Source of the DNA: Numida meleagris | Lineage: Eukaryota > Chordata > Aves > Galliformes > Numididae | Direction of reading: 5' to 3' | Assembly: GCF_002078875.1 (NCBI RefSeq) | Contig: NC_034420.1 | Coordinates: 4,959,814-5,023,813, forward strand | Length of the DNA: 64,000 bases | Shown: one piece after another, positions 23,258-36,594 of the stretch | Numbering within the stretch: the first letter of the stretch is position 1 | How the letters are laid out: each line of letters starts with the position of its first letter | Notes under the pieces: model-generated | The model's database searches: none | What the model was told of the DNA's origin: nothing | What the model saw: the letters and a program-made list of their open reading frames with translations, nothing else | Translations under genes and position numbers: made by a program

Positions 23258-25875
23258 TAATCCAATAGGAGTTACCACTCTGGGTTTTTCTGTAAAGATG
23301 TTCAATTATATAACACATCTCAGAAACCATTCAGAATTCATGCTAGAATATGAAAAAGTGAGACTTTTATAAAATGAAGATTTTTCTTAGGTCAGTTAGG
23401 CAAGAAGTTATCCCAGTGTGACATTTTCATACAGCAGCAGGCAACAAAATCAAGACTGACTTACAGTACTCAAGGGAACTCTGCTAAATTTTACTGGTTT
23501 TGGTGAATATTTAGCTTCACTACAGAATCATCCATTCATTCTGGTTACACAATACCATTAAAAAGTAAAGTAACGTAGGCAAAACCCTATGAGAATACAG
23601 CATGCATTTGAATGCAAAATAAAAATGCATGTACTACTCCATTCAGATTCACAGTAGTGGCAAGTTGTCGTAATAAATCAGTATTTCAGTTTGAAATACA
23701 TAAAGCTATAGCTATTGTAAGGAAATTCAATTTTTTAGTTGCAGGAGGTGTCTGGCTATGCTCCCAGCTTCAGCAAACCTCTCGCACATTTCTGCAAAAT
23801 CAACAAGGGATACAGATTAGCAGATTTTCATTTGCCAGTTTACTGCAAAGCAGACATATGATCCAATCTTTAGGAGGTGGCTCACTTTAAAATCTAATCT
23901 CACATTCGTATAGCAAGTCCTAATGAGCCTTCTAGGAGTAAACAAATTAGTCTCCGGGATATATTATGCATTAATTAATCAGACTAATAGTATTATGAAA
24001 TGTGTAATAGATGAAAATTGTTCCATGTACAGTACTTGCATTGAAGAACGAACATCAATGAATTAGAACATAATAAAAGTACTTGCAAATTTATATCACT
24101 GTCAGCTAAGTCAACTGTACTTAGTTAATGACATTTTTTTCTTCCGTTTAACTTCATGTTTGGTGAGACAAATTACAATTTTTTTTTTATGCTGTTTGAT
24201 TCTTGTCTGCTATGTCAAATTCACTTTTAGAACAATCTCGGTTGGTAATGGTGAAACATCTGACCTTGTGCTGATCCAACTCTAACAGCTCAGCATGTGG
24301 CATACAAAGTCGCTTCAACCAAAGAGTAGCACTCTTACTGCAGTGCAGTTCTACAACAGAAGAGCTTCTTTGGCCCCGAGCAGAAAATCTGAAAAGTGCA
24401 CTTCTTCCTAAATGAAATGTATGCAGTACTGAAAGACCCGCAGTTTTTTATAAGAAGCTGAAAGATGGAGAAGCTTCCTAGCGGGGAGATGCACTGCATT
24501 TGTTCCTACTTTTTCCTCCTTGATTGGGAATTAGTTCATTGAGTTTTAAAGAGATACTGGAAATGATCCAATAGAGGATTTAAGATCTTTAAACAGATAT
24601 ATCACATATAGTTGCACCTATTTCCAACGACATGCTGCCACTGTCTTTTAGCTGGCATGACTGTAATGCTGTAACCATCTGAGCTAGCAAGGGCCACACT
24701 CCATCGGGTCTTATTCAAATGCAATCCATACTCTGCTGATCATGGCATCGAGACAGACATAGATGAGAACAGAACAGCAAACAAGCAGAAACAGAAAGCA
24801 GTTTTCCTAATTTGAAAGGGCTGGGGAAAAAGCCAGGAAACCCTAAACTCTGCATACTAAGACAGACAGTCACATCACATTAATCTTTCACTAAATATAC
24901 AGGTGTGTGTGCCAGTCAAAATACTGCTGTAAGTGAACATGGTACAAAAAAACAGCATAGAGGCAGCATACCTCTAAGTGAGGCATTACCAGAATCATCA
25001 GGTACTTTAAATTGTACTTAATTTGTCATCAGTCAGTTTTACTTCGACTGTTTTCAGTCTTAACTACCTCTTAAATAAGAATCTTAGTAACCTGTACTTT
25101 GTTTCTTTCTTTAGCCATATGAACTAATGGCCATAGGAGGAGGAGGAGAAGCAAATGCTCCAATCATTAATTCAGTCCAGAACTCTCTGGATGTAAATAT
25201 GTTCTCTTACCTACAGCTAGCGTCAGACTTTTCATTTTAATACAGCTTGCTTATAGCTATAAATCTAAAGCTATAAATCTCACTTAGCATTTCATATCAA
25301 AAAAAAGTAAATGAATAAAAGGTCAGTTCCTGTTCTAAGTCACTTCCTAATTATCAAAGGCTGTGGAAAGAGATCATTTACAGCAGAAACATTTGCTGTG
25401 GTTTGCTTTCCAGAATAACTCGGAGGAATATGCAGGCTGCCTTTCTTACCTGAGCCTCCTGAGGTGATTTCAATATCCAACTCAGTCAGCATTTTCCCTG
25501 CAGGTAGCTGAACTCTGACTAAATTCAGGTCTCCCGCAAACATCATCTCTCTTCACAGCAGATAACATAATACCCCTTTAGGAAAGACCTGTCTGTCCAA
25601 CTACAGTCAAATGATACTGCCTTTCCTAAGGATAGGAGAGATGCAAAAGCCAATCAGATACCTAGTACCTTTTTGTACATGGCAGATTTCCTCAAATAGA
25701 GAACAAAATCTTATTTTTTTTCCTTAGGATCACCCCTTCAGAACCAGATCTCAATAGTATTCCAACATCAAAGCAACAGAAGTGAACCTTGGGGCCACTT
25801 AGGCAGATCAGAGGCAGGGCACCGCTGCCTTTCCCTGCCATTTTCCCTACGTCAAACCATAACAGCAGGAGGAGA
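23258..25875. other. Unique non-coding DNA
   Basis: AT-rich DNA with no recognisable transposon. The only point of note is an exon-like segment on the minus strand at 25450-25546. Confidence 0.6.
25450..25546 (-). other. Candidate 5' coding exon, minus strand (unproven)
   Basis: On the minus strand ATGATGTTTGCGGG opens a 32-codon frame (MMFAGDLNLVRVQLPAGK, then MLTELDIEITSGGS). It stops exactly at a strong donor, GGCTCAG|GTAAGAAAGG, leaving phase 1. The start has G at -3. A TGA lies just upstream in frame, so this would be either an initial exon or an internal exon with a cryptic acceptor. I do not recognise the protein, and the frame continues open past the donor, which weakens the case. 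Confidence 0.17.
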
Positions 25876-26043
25876 CAATCATAGAATCACAGAATAGTTT
25901 GGGTTGGAAAGGACCTTTGAGATCATCTAGTTCCAGCCCCCCTGCTATAGGCAGGGATTTCTCCCACTAGACCAGGTTGCTCAAAGTCCCGTCCAGCCTG
26001 GCCTGGAATGCCTTGAACGCCTCCACAACCTATCTGGGCAACT
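25876..26043 (-). mobile_element. CR1 LINE 3' end, ~170 bp, antisense
   Basis: The plus strand opens with AATCATAGAATCACAGAATAG, giving the inverted tail, then GGGTTGGAAAGGACC and GATCATCTAGTTCCAG. It stops abruptly after CTATCTGGGCAACT. Only the 3' UTR is present. The short length reflects early 5' truncation. Confidence 0.95.
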
Positions 26044-29000
26044 GGAATGAAAATTGTGTGTTTAACTCAAAGACCAGTCTCCAGTCTCAAAGCTAGCATG
26101 GCTGAATATCAGCATGGTAAGTGCTCAACAGCAGTAATAAACAGAAAATTCTCACACGCTGAACTGTAAGGAAGTCAACTCTGATGTGCTTTCCACAGCA
26201 ACTGGATGCCTAAACTGCCCTTTCTGTCTCTGTAAATCTCATTCTGAGTGACGAAATTTGGCTGAGAACAGCAAATATTTCAGCTACTGTTACTCTTGTT
26301 TACAATTTTACAACTTATTAGTCATAGGTCAGGAACATTGAGCACTGCACGGTTGTAAATACAAGCAGACTTTAATGCTAGTACTTAGTTCACTTGAGTA
26401 TCAGTACAGCATACAACTGAATACCACTGTAAGAATCGAAACACTTTTATAGAGTACCCTAAAATATGAACTTGGATTATATCAAAATAAGATCAATGCA
26501 ATAAAAAACTCAATTAAACAAATTAACACTTGGCTTCCCCACTTCATCAGAAAAGACAACTGTACTAAGCTCGAAGCACAAAGAAGCGTCTGTGATGAGG
26601 CAGAGCACATGGGCAGCATGGACCCCAACCAGCTCCTGGAAAAAAATTCCCTCTGCAGCTGCAATGTGCACAGGAGAAGACTATGGGGTCTGTGGACTTT
26701 CATCTGTGCAACCAACAGCCGTGTACAGGCCTAACTTCCTACAGTGCAAAGTTCTCCTACACTTGTCTGACTCCACTGGCTCCAGGGAAATTTTAGCTGG
26801 TTTATACCAGAGAGAGGTGAGAATCAGACACAGACACAAGCAGAATTGTGTAAGCATACATAAGAGCCGAATTAACTGCTAAACAAAGTGAGAGGGCTGA
26901 CTCCAGGAAACAGACAGGAAAATAATGAAGAGCCTGGAAAACTAACAGCCGGATTTTATATGACAGCCTTAATTTCACGAAGAGGCAATACATCGATTTC
27001 TGAACCAAAGCCCAACAACGTTTGGAGCAAGAATGAAACCAGGGCTCAAACTGATGTTCTGGGAACACCCTTAGTATCCTCCTGTCACATCATCAACATC
27101 TAAGCTTAAGCTAGGCTTTTGGCAAGGAAAAACTATTAACTTAAATCTGATCTGCTGTTGACTTGGGAGGAACATGCATTAGTGGAAAAGGGGACTTCTA
27201 GTACAGTCTCAAATAAGCAGAATAGTTATTGCATTAAATCACCCTGTTATTTTAAGAAAAGGTTAATTTGTAAAACAAATTGAGCTTCATTAGGGACTAA
27301 TTGACTGGAAATTTTTTTTAAATGTCTTTTAATTATACAGGTGAAGAAAATCTTTTCAAAGTACTTTTATAATTAAAAATCATCCTTGATCAATTTCTTT
27401 TAACATTTAGTCAAGAAAAAATACTTCAGTGAGCTTTAGGCAAGTGTTGAGTGTCATACACCATACCACTGAAATAAATATATTAAAATAAACTAGAAAG
27501 AAATCCTTAAGAAAGTTGGAACTGATGAAGGAAAACAAAAGTATTTTTTCTCTGCTGGGGCTGTAGTGATTCAGCAGAAAATGAATTCTCTTTTCCCAAA
27601 TGTAAAATGAGTGCTCAAGGAAGGAAGACTTGCCCCACTGATCACTGCTCCAGATGATGCTTTGGTCCTCTACTGTCCTCCCCCATCTCTCAGTGCCCGT
27701 GGTCCTGAACAGGAGGGCCTTCCTTGGAGACTTCAGTCAATGCAGGTTATGTCACTCGGGCAGTGGCAAAAACTTGTGACTGCTTCTACTCTGCCTACTC
27801 CCAGACAGTGGAAACCACTTGGTCAGTCCCTACCCTGTTACGACCTCACCATGTCCACCAAAGAAAGTCTAGGAAAGGTACAACTTTTCACTCCACATCT
27901 TTAAAGATGTGACTGATAACAACAAAAGTGTCATTAAGCATTTAGTGATTTTCCTGCAACTGAGTCAAAGGGTAAACATGGATTGTTAATTCTAAACTTT
28001 GAGAATTGAGTCCATCCAAAAATACAGTCCTCTACCTTCAGAAATTCTGTAATTGTAGATCTGAACAATGTAAATGCACATTACTTACATAAATCTGTAT
28101 TTACATCCATAGGAGTAATAAAGAGGGCTAACCTCCACAATGAAAGGACAGGTCATTTATACTTTGTCCCAAGCTGTTAGTAGCTGTGATGTCAGCACTG
28201 CTCAAGTCTGGCTTACTTGATTCAAAGCAGCTATCCACAGTTTCCATTTTGGAAGAATTTCCAGAATGAAATCAGGACTTAAAAACCAATGTCACTTTCA
28301 GAGCTACAAGCACTACTCCCACAGTCTGAGTGAAGTCTATCTGCTTCTTCACTGCTCTGCACTTGGCTTAGCCTCTCCCACAAGCATGCAAAATGTAGTG
28401 CTTTGAATACTTCTGATAATGAATCTTCCTTTCCTTCTTAACCCAGTTAGAACTTCATTTCCTCAAAATTTTTAAATTGTGATTGCATAACATGGCTTTA
28501 TTTCTACCACAAGACTACAAAATAATACCAACAGCTAACCCATGTAGAATGCAAAAATATTTACTCATAAGCTCCACTTATTCCTATTTGTTACTGCTCT
28601 GAGAAATTAGAGATTCAAAAAGATGATGTCAATATGTAAATGCTTGGTTTTATATCAGGAGTTAGACAATGAATTTTCCTGCCTAAGTTTTAAAATTCTT
28701 TCAAGCATCATTAGCTTCCATAAGAAGCAGACTGTCAAAAGCTGTGAGATCTGTAATCACTGGGGGGGAGCTGGAAAGGCACATACCCAGCACTGGTTTT
28801 GGAATGAACTCGCGTGGTCTGTAAAGCACTGCAGAGTGCTTTATAATTAGAGCTTAGAAAAAGAGGGGGAAGGGTAAATTCCCCCCCAGAAAAGAATTTT
28901 TAAAAAGACAGACAGAAACAGAGACCTATTTTATTTCATTTTGCTGTCACTCTTTTCTAAATCAGTACTGTACGTTAGACTGTAAATAATCCTGAGAGGA

Positions 29001-29490
29001 ACGTGTTCTCCTTCATACATAAAGTCTCCATTCTTCTTTTCTGAATATTTTTTAAAAGGTAATAATAATGATGAATAATGACTCCATGCATACCTGCATG
29101 GCTGAATCTATTTTCAGAGCTGGAAAGTAATTGTGTGGATTCAGGCACAGTATGCAGTGCTTATCCACAATGAGCCCACCTAGCATGCTTTAGAATGTGA
29201 CCTCATCCTACTTTAATTAATTAAATCAAAGCCTGAAAGTTACTGAAGTAACTGTCTGCAATTATTTACTTATTTTTTTTAATATGCCTAGACCTCCGGA
29301 TCTCTTAGTTTGTTGTTAATCATATAAAATGGATAGTATTTATTTTCACATATTCCATAGCTAATAGATGCAAAATTTTATAATTATGTGTGCGTTCATA
29401 CATGAGATTCATCAGACCATTTTCCTTGCAGAACAGATGCATTTTTGCACCTAAGTGCATTTTGGAAACTAGAAAGAAACACAAAAAAGA
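26044..29490. other. Unique non-coding DNA
   Basis: No gene or interspersed repeat recognised. The segment at 27610-27905 is GC-richer, with a 97-codon open frame that shows no family features. Confidence 0.6.
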
Positions 29491-29940
29491 GAGTGTAGCA
29501 ATCAGAAGGACCAACACAATGGAAAAGGTGCTACAAAGAGGTGGAAGGACCGGCACAATAGCAAGGTGCTACAAAGGAAGGGAAGTAGATCGCTCACTCA
29601 TAGCAGAAGATTCTGTGTTTGCAGGGAGGGATCAAGGAGAGATCTCCAGAAAGAGATCCTTCCTCAGGGGCAGTCAGCCCTTCAGAGAGGCCTAAGGGGG
29701 TCGAGCCTGGCTCCATGTCTTCGTGTCACACAGTGAATTGCCTTCACCTGTGCTCCCAGGGCTGACTGGGTCTTTCCTCCAGGTGCTCAATCAGTGGTTC
29801 AGGCCGTGACTCAGCAGTTCCCATACAGAGGGCAAAGTCACAGCAGCCTGGACCTATGTCAGTTTAAGTTGCATAGCGTAAGCCTGATGTAAGACACCAG
29901 TAATATAGAAACAATGTATTCCTGCCATAACAGCATGAAG
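29491..29940 (+). repeat. Unclassified repeat-like segment (possible LTR fragment)
   Basis: This block differs in texture from its AT-rich surroundings. It starts with TGTAGCAATCAGAAGG, then carries two diverged tandem copies of a ~37-bp unit (29504-29540 and 29543-29580, each ending GGTGCTACAAAG). A GC-richer stretch follows, with GGAGGGATCAAGGAGAGATC, TCCTTCCTCAGGGGCAG and CAGGGCTGACTGGGTC. TGTAGCA at 29494 is the inverted complement of TGCTACA in the tandem units. The look is that of an interspersed repeat such as an endogenous-retrovirus LTR. I cannot place the family or the right-hand boundary. Confidence 0.3.
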
Positions 29941-32900
29941 AAAGCCCTCGGATAGCAATGGAGAAAACTTTCTGGTCTAATTTTAGGGTAAAATGTGTAT
30001 TTAAGTAAAATAAGTTATTGTGTTACTCATCTTCATTTTTTTCACTTACATCCTTTACAAGTACTTGCATTGTTTTGGATACTGTGAAACACTTGTTTTT
30101 CTTTGTGTTTGAATCCATTTGGCCTTGAGTCAAGCATGATTCCAAAATGATCGGGTAAGAGCGAGGTGTTCTTCACTTTAGAGTGCCCAGATCTATCAAT
30201 CAAACAGTGAGTCATCCCAACACCTCACACCCAGGTGCTGAGGTTCCAAGCATGGTTTCCAGAGTACCAAAAAGAGCTCTTTAAGATGCCTAATAGAGAA
30301 CAGACCATAAAATCTACAGAAGCATCATAAAGACCAGGCCAAGACAGAAATCAAGAAGGAAGAAGCATCTCCAGCTGTCAGCCTATATCACAAGCAAGCT
30401 TTCTCGTCACAGGCTACTGCAGAGAATATTTAAATACCAAGAGCATTTGGGGGCAAATATATGATCTTTGACTTTTATGCATATAGTATAAAGAATGGTT
30501 TATCCACAAGAACAATCATAAAAGTGACACTGTCTTACAGAAATAAAAGAGAGTGAATTTGCAGAAGGAAAGTGCTGAATAGGAAAGATTAGGTGTAGTA
30601 AAGGAGTATTACCTACATAAGAAGCTAAAATAGCCTGAACTGAGAACGGTCTTCATGGAAGATGGCTAAAACAACTACTTGCATTTACTTAAAGCTTATC
30701 TGGAATTCAATAAAATGGCCTGTAAAAAGTGGAGTGCTCCTTAAAGGCTAGAAGCCATCAAAAATTATGCAGAGGAGACTAAGAAATGTTTTGCTGGGAC
30801 AGTTTTTGTCTCTGCAAGAATATTCTCAGGCTGGGTTATCAGGAATGTTATCAGCTTATGATATGGAGACCTGGAAGTCTTGGAAGTTGACTGACACAGA
30901 GGCAAAGCAACTCATCCAAGAGGTCACGCAAATTTGTCGGACTCCATTCATAGTGCAACAAATGATTGCGTATGAGGAATAGAAAAGCTTATTTGAAAAA
31001 TAAAATAATAGTGCATGATCACAGAGGTTTTCCTTTACATTTGAAGGAGAAATTCTGTTTTCAGACTCTCATGCTGAGGGACTACGCTAGCTTTACCACC
31101 TGCTTAAAAAGAATTTGTTAAGAAAAGGCAGAATTTCCCAGAGCTGTATTCCCAGAAACTCCAGAACTTCAAAAAAAAAAAAAAAGATGGATTAGTTCAA
31201 ATACATTATAACTCTTTTATGCTGAGGCATGGAATAATGAAGAATCTAATTCAGAGTCAGGAAAGGACAAATCCAAAGAGCTTGTCTGTTGTTAAAATTA
31301 CGTTAGTAAAAAACCCTTATATCTGCACATACCTTGGCAGACATGAACTTGAGCTTCTTCCACATACGGCACGCAGCCTTATCTGCAGGTACTGCGCAGA
31401 TCTCTTTCAGAATATTAGCCTCATATTCTTGAATTTTTTTTTCTGATCATAACTTTCAAATACATATTTAGAATTCGAATATTGAAAATGCCCAGTTTGT
31501 TTTAGAAAAACTAGGCACTCCATGAAAAAATGCGCCTGGATTTATTCCGTGTAGCAATATTAATTTGAATCTTGAAGATTTCAAAAATATGAAGCTATTT
31601 TCAAAGGCATTATTGTCCATTTTCTTTGCATGCACAAATGCTCATGTGTAGGAGATGTCTGGCCAAGCTCCTGGCAGTGCCAGGGCCACCCTGCACCAAC
31701 CCTGCCCAGATGCTCCCCACGGGGATGGCGAGTCACGCCGCAGCTGGCAGCCCCCCAGATAAAGCTCCAGGGACCCCACATTACTTTTCCTTTGTAATTA
31801 GAGCATTTGAGAAAACAATGACTATTGCAAAGGCCAGGGAGGGGAAGGTGGTTCAAAATACTCAGGGAGCACAATGTCACAAAGAGAAAAAAAACAACCA
31901 ACCAGCTGCCCTCAAAATTTTGTCTGATGCTGTCAAAAGCTACCCAAAACCTGAAGTAGCATCAACAAAGGAACAAACGCTGGTTTTGGAGTGCTCATGA
32001 AACCCATTTCCTGTTTCCCTGATTGGCTGTCTGCTTCATTTGGCTTAATATTTATTAGTGCCATGAAACAGAAAATATTGTGATACCTTACTCTGATGTC
32101 TTCCCTCACAAAAAATGATTCTTTCTTTTTAATTAGTATCTATCATAAAGTTTAACACAAAATAATGACCAAAATTATGTCCACCACTGAAAAATTATCC
32201 ATAACACTTTGTAAGCTGAGCCAATGTTTATTTATCCGTTACTTCTAATTTGAATTCATACAAATGTAACTCTCTGTCAACAGATTTTTCCACACCTTTC
32301 TTAGATGGCAGAACTCACCAATTTAACAGTTCTTGCAAAGACACATTTATAGCTTATGATCACTCACCGCTAAATCTTTGGAAAAAACACAACCAACTCC
32401 AAAACAACAGATTGCATTCCTGGAATCCTGCACCATAAGGCATGTTTTCCAGCACCTCATACTCATTCTCCTGTTCTCTTTTTTTAAAATCCGGAGAACA
32501 TCACGTAGTAGATCTATTAGCTACATACACAGAATCAAGACATTATCCGGGCGTTACTCAGTTTTCTGCTAGTTACACACCCAAGAATTATAGATGTCTT
32601 TTTCCCCAGGATATTGCAGTGGCAACTGAGGTTCAGCTCATTATTCACCATGATTATCAAACCATGCACAGTTTGTTAATTAATACAGTTATCTTTTTTT
32701 ACTGGGATGGCTTACATTGGGTAGGTCAATGACTACAGATACAGCCATCTTACAATTTCAGAAATCTCTATCACTCCTTTTCCTCCCATGGGTCCATCTG
32801 AATCTTAGCTCATACTCAAGTTCATTAAAAATAAAGTCATATTTTAAGTATCATAATATTTTTAACTAAATTTGTGAAAATAACTTAGGAAAAATATTTT

Positions 32901-34620
32901 GCATGTATATGCAAATCAAAATCAAATTTTAAGACACATATCAAGAACATGTCATGTCAGCAAGCACCTTTCAGTACTTTAAAGGCAGCCTCCACTTTCT
33001 CATCTCTCATTTACAAATAGAATTTCTAAATGCTTAAATAAAAATTCAGCTTGTTGAGCCAACAGTTCAAACTGAATGAAAGGAACAGGCTTGTCAGAAG
33101 CACTTGTAGGATGGAAAGTGTTCTGAATAGCATTTGCTCCCTTCTGATCTCCACTGCAACTGCACATGGCACATTACACTAGGCTCAAAATGCAGAACTA
33201 GAATCACAGGAAAATGATAAACATGCTGAATTCTGTGTTAAGCTCTAAGCTTTCACCCTTTTTGTCCACAGATCCTCCAAATGACAGATGGACAACTGCT
33301 AAATTGATGTCCTTTTTATAAAGGTCACAGTTCCCTTGGTTAAATAAGCAGAAGGTGCTTCCATAATCAACCTCTCATAGATCTCGACAGTGCTAACTGT
33401 TCACAACAGAAACCCAGCAGAAGTTATAAATCAACTGCACAAGGCTTATTTTTAGTAAATAGACAATGATGAAGCTAAATTTGCCTAGATAAATAGTGAT
33501 TATATAGGATATAGCCCTTTCTGACGCATGCATGCCAGTTTCATTAATATTAATGAAGCCACACATTCCTTGAGAGGACACAATCATTGCTCACTGAAGG
33601 AAGTGCTCTACCTAATCCTTAAAACATAAAGATACAAAGACAGTAATCACTTATTAGCTCACTGCATATAGACTGGTAAAAATAAAGCACTTTCTGTTTT
33701 AGCAGCCCTCTGATGGAATGCCCTGATTGTAATCTTCCTAAACCATGTCCCTTGCAAACGTTTCAAAGCAGCTGAAATCTTATTGGCATATTCAAAGTAC
33801 CTACTGCTGACAGGGCTTACTGTCACTAAGAAACCAGTGAAGTGATTTGCATTTGGAGTGTGACTGTAAAGCAGCAACATAATACAATGTGATTAGGATA
33901 CTGAGTGAACTACTTCTCAAAAGAAGAGCACAGGATGTATTTGGGGTTTGTCTTTTCTACTACAAACTCTAATTTACCAAAAAGCAGAGGAGTCCACTAG
34001 TACATGTCCAGTTCCGGTACTTAGCAAAGCTGAAAGATCAATACTGATTTACATCACTGAGAACCTGGATCAATATTCACAAGTGCTATGTGTCGTAAGG
34101 AAAGTAACATGGAAGCTACTTAACTTCCACTTGACTGTATGATTCAGCTTTAGAAATAATTATTTAGTTCTGCTATTGATAAGAGCATATCCTTGTGAAT
34201 GAAGCTGTTTTTACCCACAAGAATCATGATAAAGGCTTGACTGCATATGATCATGTCCTTTTCTCCAAAGGAACAGCCATCAATGCTAATATTCATAATA
34301 AGTGCTTTGTATTTGAAACAAAATAGCAACTGTTACATCAGTTCACCATTGCTCTCATTTTGGATCACTCCTTTGACAAGAAGAGTAGATAAACATTATG
34401 ATTTATTCTCAGCTACTATGCTTTTAATATTTTATCCTTTGATAGATGGCATGAATTAATTGCTTATTTATAATCCGCTGTGCATCATACATTATCCTCC
34501 GTTAAAGTCCAAATGAACAGGTGGTTATGTGGGGGGCTACATTACATTTTCCTGGATGCTGCTTCTGGGTTTAACCTGCTATAAGGAAGAGGGATTGCAG
34601 GGGCTTTCCTCTTTGCGCAG

Positions 34621-34673
34621 CTGAGATTGGTGTGGAGTTGAAGCATGGCCATTTTTGCATGAGGGCAAATCAG
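34621..34673 (+). other. Candidate 53-bp exon, plus strand (unproven)
   Basis: A good pyrimidine-rich acceptor (GGGCTTTCCTCTTTGCGCAG) is followed after 53 bp by a consensus donor, AAATCAG|GTAAGGTAG. One frame is open throughout (EIGVELKHGHFCMRANQ), entering after two bases; the other two contain stops. The peptide is not recognised. Both splice signals are strong, so a lncRNA or alternative micro-exon is plausible. Chance is also plausible. Confidence 0.2.
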
Positions 34674-35972
34674 GTAAGGTAGAATCCACAGTTCAAGTAA
34701 AGAGGAGGAAACTGCTAAATAAAAGAACAAAATTAGGTCTCAGGAGTAATAAGGATAAAAGGGACTTTTCCAAAGAATCTGAATGGATGTAGGGAACTCG
34801 TTACTGTACTGAAAGTTTGGAGGAAATAACCACCCCTGCAAGGAGAAATCCCTTTGTTGCTGTCTTTTGTGATTCTAGTGGATGTTTTAGTGGAACTTAG
34901 ATTCTGAGATCCAGAGTTCTTCAGGGGACACTTACTTTAAAAGGAGAAGGTGCAGCAAGATCCATGTCAAATCTTCAGATGACGTTGGATCCTGCCATAC
35001 CCCTCTTGCTCTAAAAGCAGTCTTCCATAAAGCAGCCCTTAACATGCTAAGTAGAACTGTAAGACTGATGTCTCTACAGCCCCAATCACCGAATGACTGA
35101 GTTTGAGCTCTGGGACCAAACACGGGTATGTCAACTCCTACGTCAACATATTCCAGTCCTTACTGTATTATGTGTACACAGCTCACTGCCCCTCTCCACA
35201 GTGAATCAGTATTTGTAAACAGCTTCACGCTAATGAGGCATCACTGGGACTGTTGCAGGACCCAAGAAGAGAGGTCAGTGATCTCAGACAGCCAAAATTA
35301 AAGTGCTTCATTGTGTTGTCAGGCTTTGACATATAAGTACAAAGTGGTTTGAAATGTATTTTGGAGTTTGAAACTGCTTAAGCTGAAGAGCAGACAGCCA
35401 CTGAGTTGTCATATTCAAGAATATGGTTCAACGTCTCCCTCTCCAAGCTCCTAATTATGTACATACGTAAATGAGAGCAAGTGTGGTTTTCTTATTACTA
35501 TTGCTATTCAGAGTGTCAGCCAGAGATGAGTACTAGCAAATACCAATAACATTCTCTGAAATTGGTGCTGGTCTTTCTTCTTCCTAAACTGTAATAAATG
35601 TTCCCTTTATTCATATTGTAAGGGCATTAGGTTAAGACACTGCATCATTCTTAAATCACAGCTTTACTTTTAAAAACTGCATAGATAGTTTCTAGATATT
35701 ATGGCTATATAGAAAATAGTGAAAACTATAAAAAGTTACCCGTGTAACCAATGCCTGTTTTTGTTTGCAAAGAACCCATGGAGAATTCAGAAATGTGAAT
35801 TCCCCACAGAGAAAAGTAGGTGCTAATTCACGTGACTGTAACGACATCCCCGGGGAGTACTAACATGATGCATTTTCACTTGGGAAAGCCAACGACAGAA
35901 GTTTCAGCCTTCCTGCTTTTCAGCAGCTTCTTCTCTACAAACTGCATCACTGAAACAAGCATACAGAACATT

Positions 35973-36015
35973 AAAAAAAAAAAAAAAAAGAAGAAGAAGA
36001 AGAAAAGGAGAAAAG
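35973..36015 (+). repeat. Poly-A followed by (GAA)n purine tract
   Basis: Seventeen A are followed by GAAGAAGAAGAAGAAAAGGAGAAAAG. It is a pure purine strand of about 43 bp, probably a simple repeat. I see no retroposon body upstream to which the A-run could be a tail. Confidence 0.9.
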
Positions 36016-36313
36016 ATATTGGACCTGACATCATGAAAAGGCAGCAATAAGAGAACTTTACTGTGCTGGGTGCCAGTGAGAGTCATCTAGTTCCATTGAC
36101 ATCAGCAGCAGAATTCCTCCTGCCTGTGCTGGGGCAGGCACATGCACCAAGGCGATCCAAGCAGAAACTTGTTGTTTTAAGAAAAACCCAACCCACAACA
36201 AAACTAACAAGCAATTCCTCATGTTCATTTACATGACCATTTACTTAGAGGGCTTATAACAGAATGTGTTGATATTTACTTTGTAACACCACGCACAGTG
36301 TTGCTTTATAACA

Positions 36314-36594
36314 CAGAATCATAAAGGTTGGAAAAGAACTCTAAGGTCATCTAGTCCAACCATCAACCCACCCACACCATGCTCACTAAGCCATGTCTCT
36401 CAGGGCCACATCAAAATAATTCTAGAACACCTCCAGGGACAGTGACTCCACCACTTCCCCAGGAAGCCTGTTCCAATGCTTGAGCACTCTTTCAGATAAC
36501 AAATTTTTCCTAATATCCAACCTGAACTTCCCTTGGAACAACTTAAGGCCATTACCTCTTGTCCTATCGCAATATACCTGGGAGCCTCTTCCTT
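36314..36594 (-). mobile_element. CR1 LINE 3' fragment, ~280 bp, antisense
   Basis: The plus strand starts CAGAATCATAAAGGTTGGAA and runs through GGTCATCTAGTCCAACCATC, CACCATGCTCACTAAGCC, GTGACTCCACCACTTCCC and CCTGTTCCAATGCTTGAG. This is a CR1 3' UTR and the last bases of the coding region, read backwards. The CCACCCACACCATGCTCACTA-type 3' end differs from the other copies, so it is another subfamily. The tail is short and the 5' side is truncated. Confidence 0.95.

Larger units (their letters stand above)
29941..36313. other. Unique non-coding DNA
   Basis: More than 6 kb without a recognised gene or transposon. It holds a poly-A run near 31171-31184, a GC-richer patch with open frames on both strands at about 31640-31780 (no family features), the exon-like segment at 34621-34673 and the purine tract at 35973-36015. 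Confidence 0.6.

Noticed and set aside
31581..32000. Overlapping open frames on both strands (124 and 106 codons)
   Set aside because: The interval is GC-richer, so stops are rarer on both strands. Neither product has family features.
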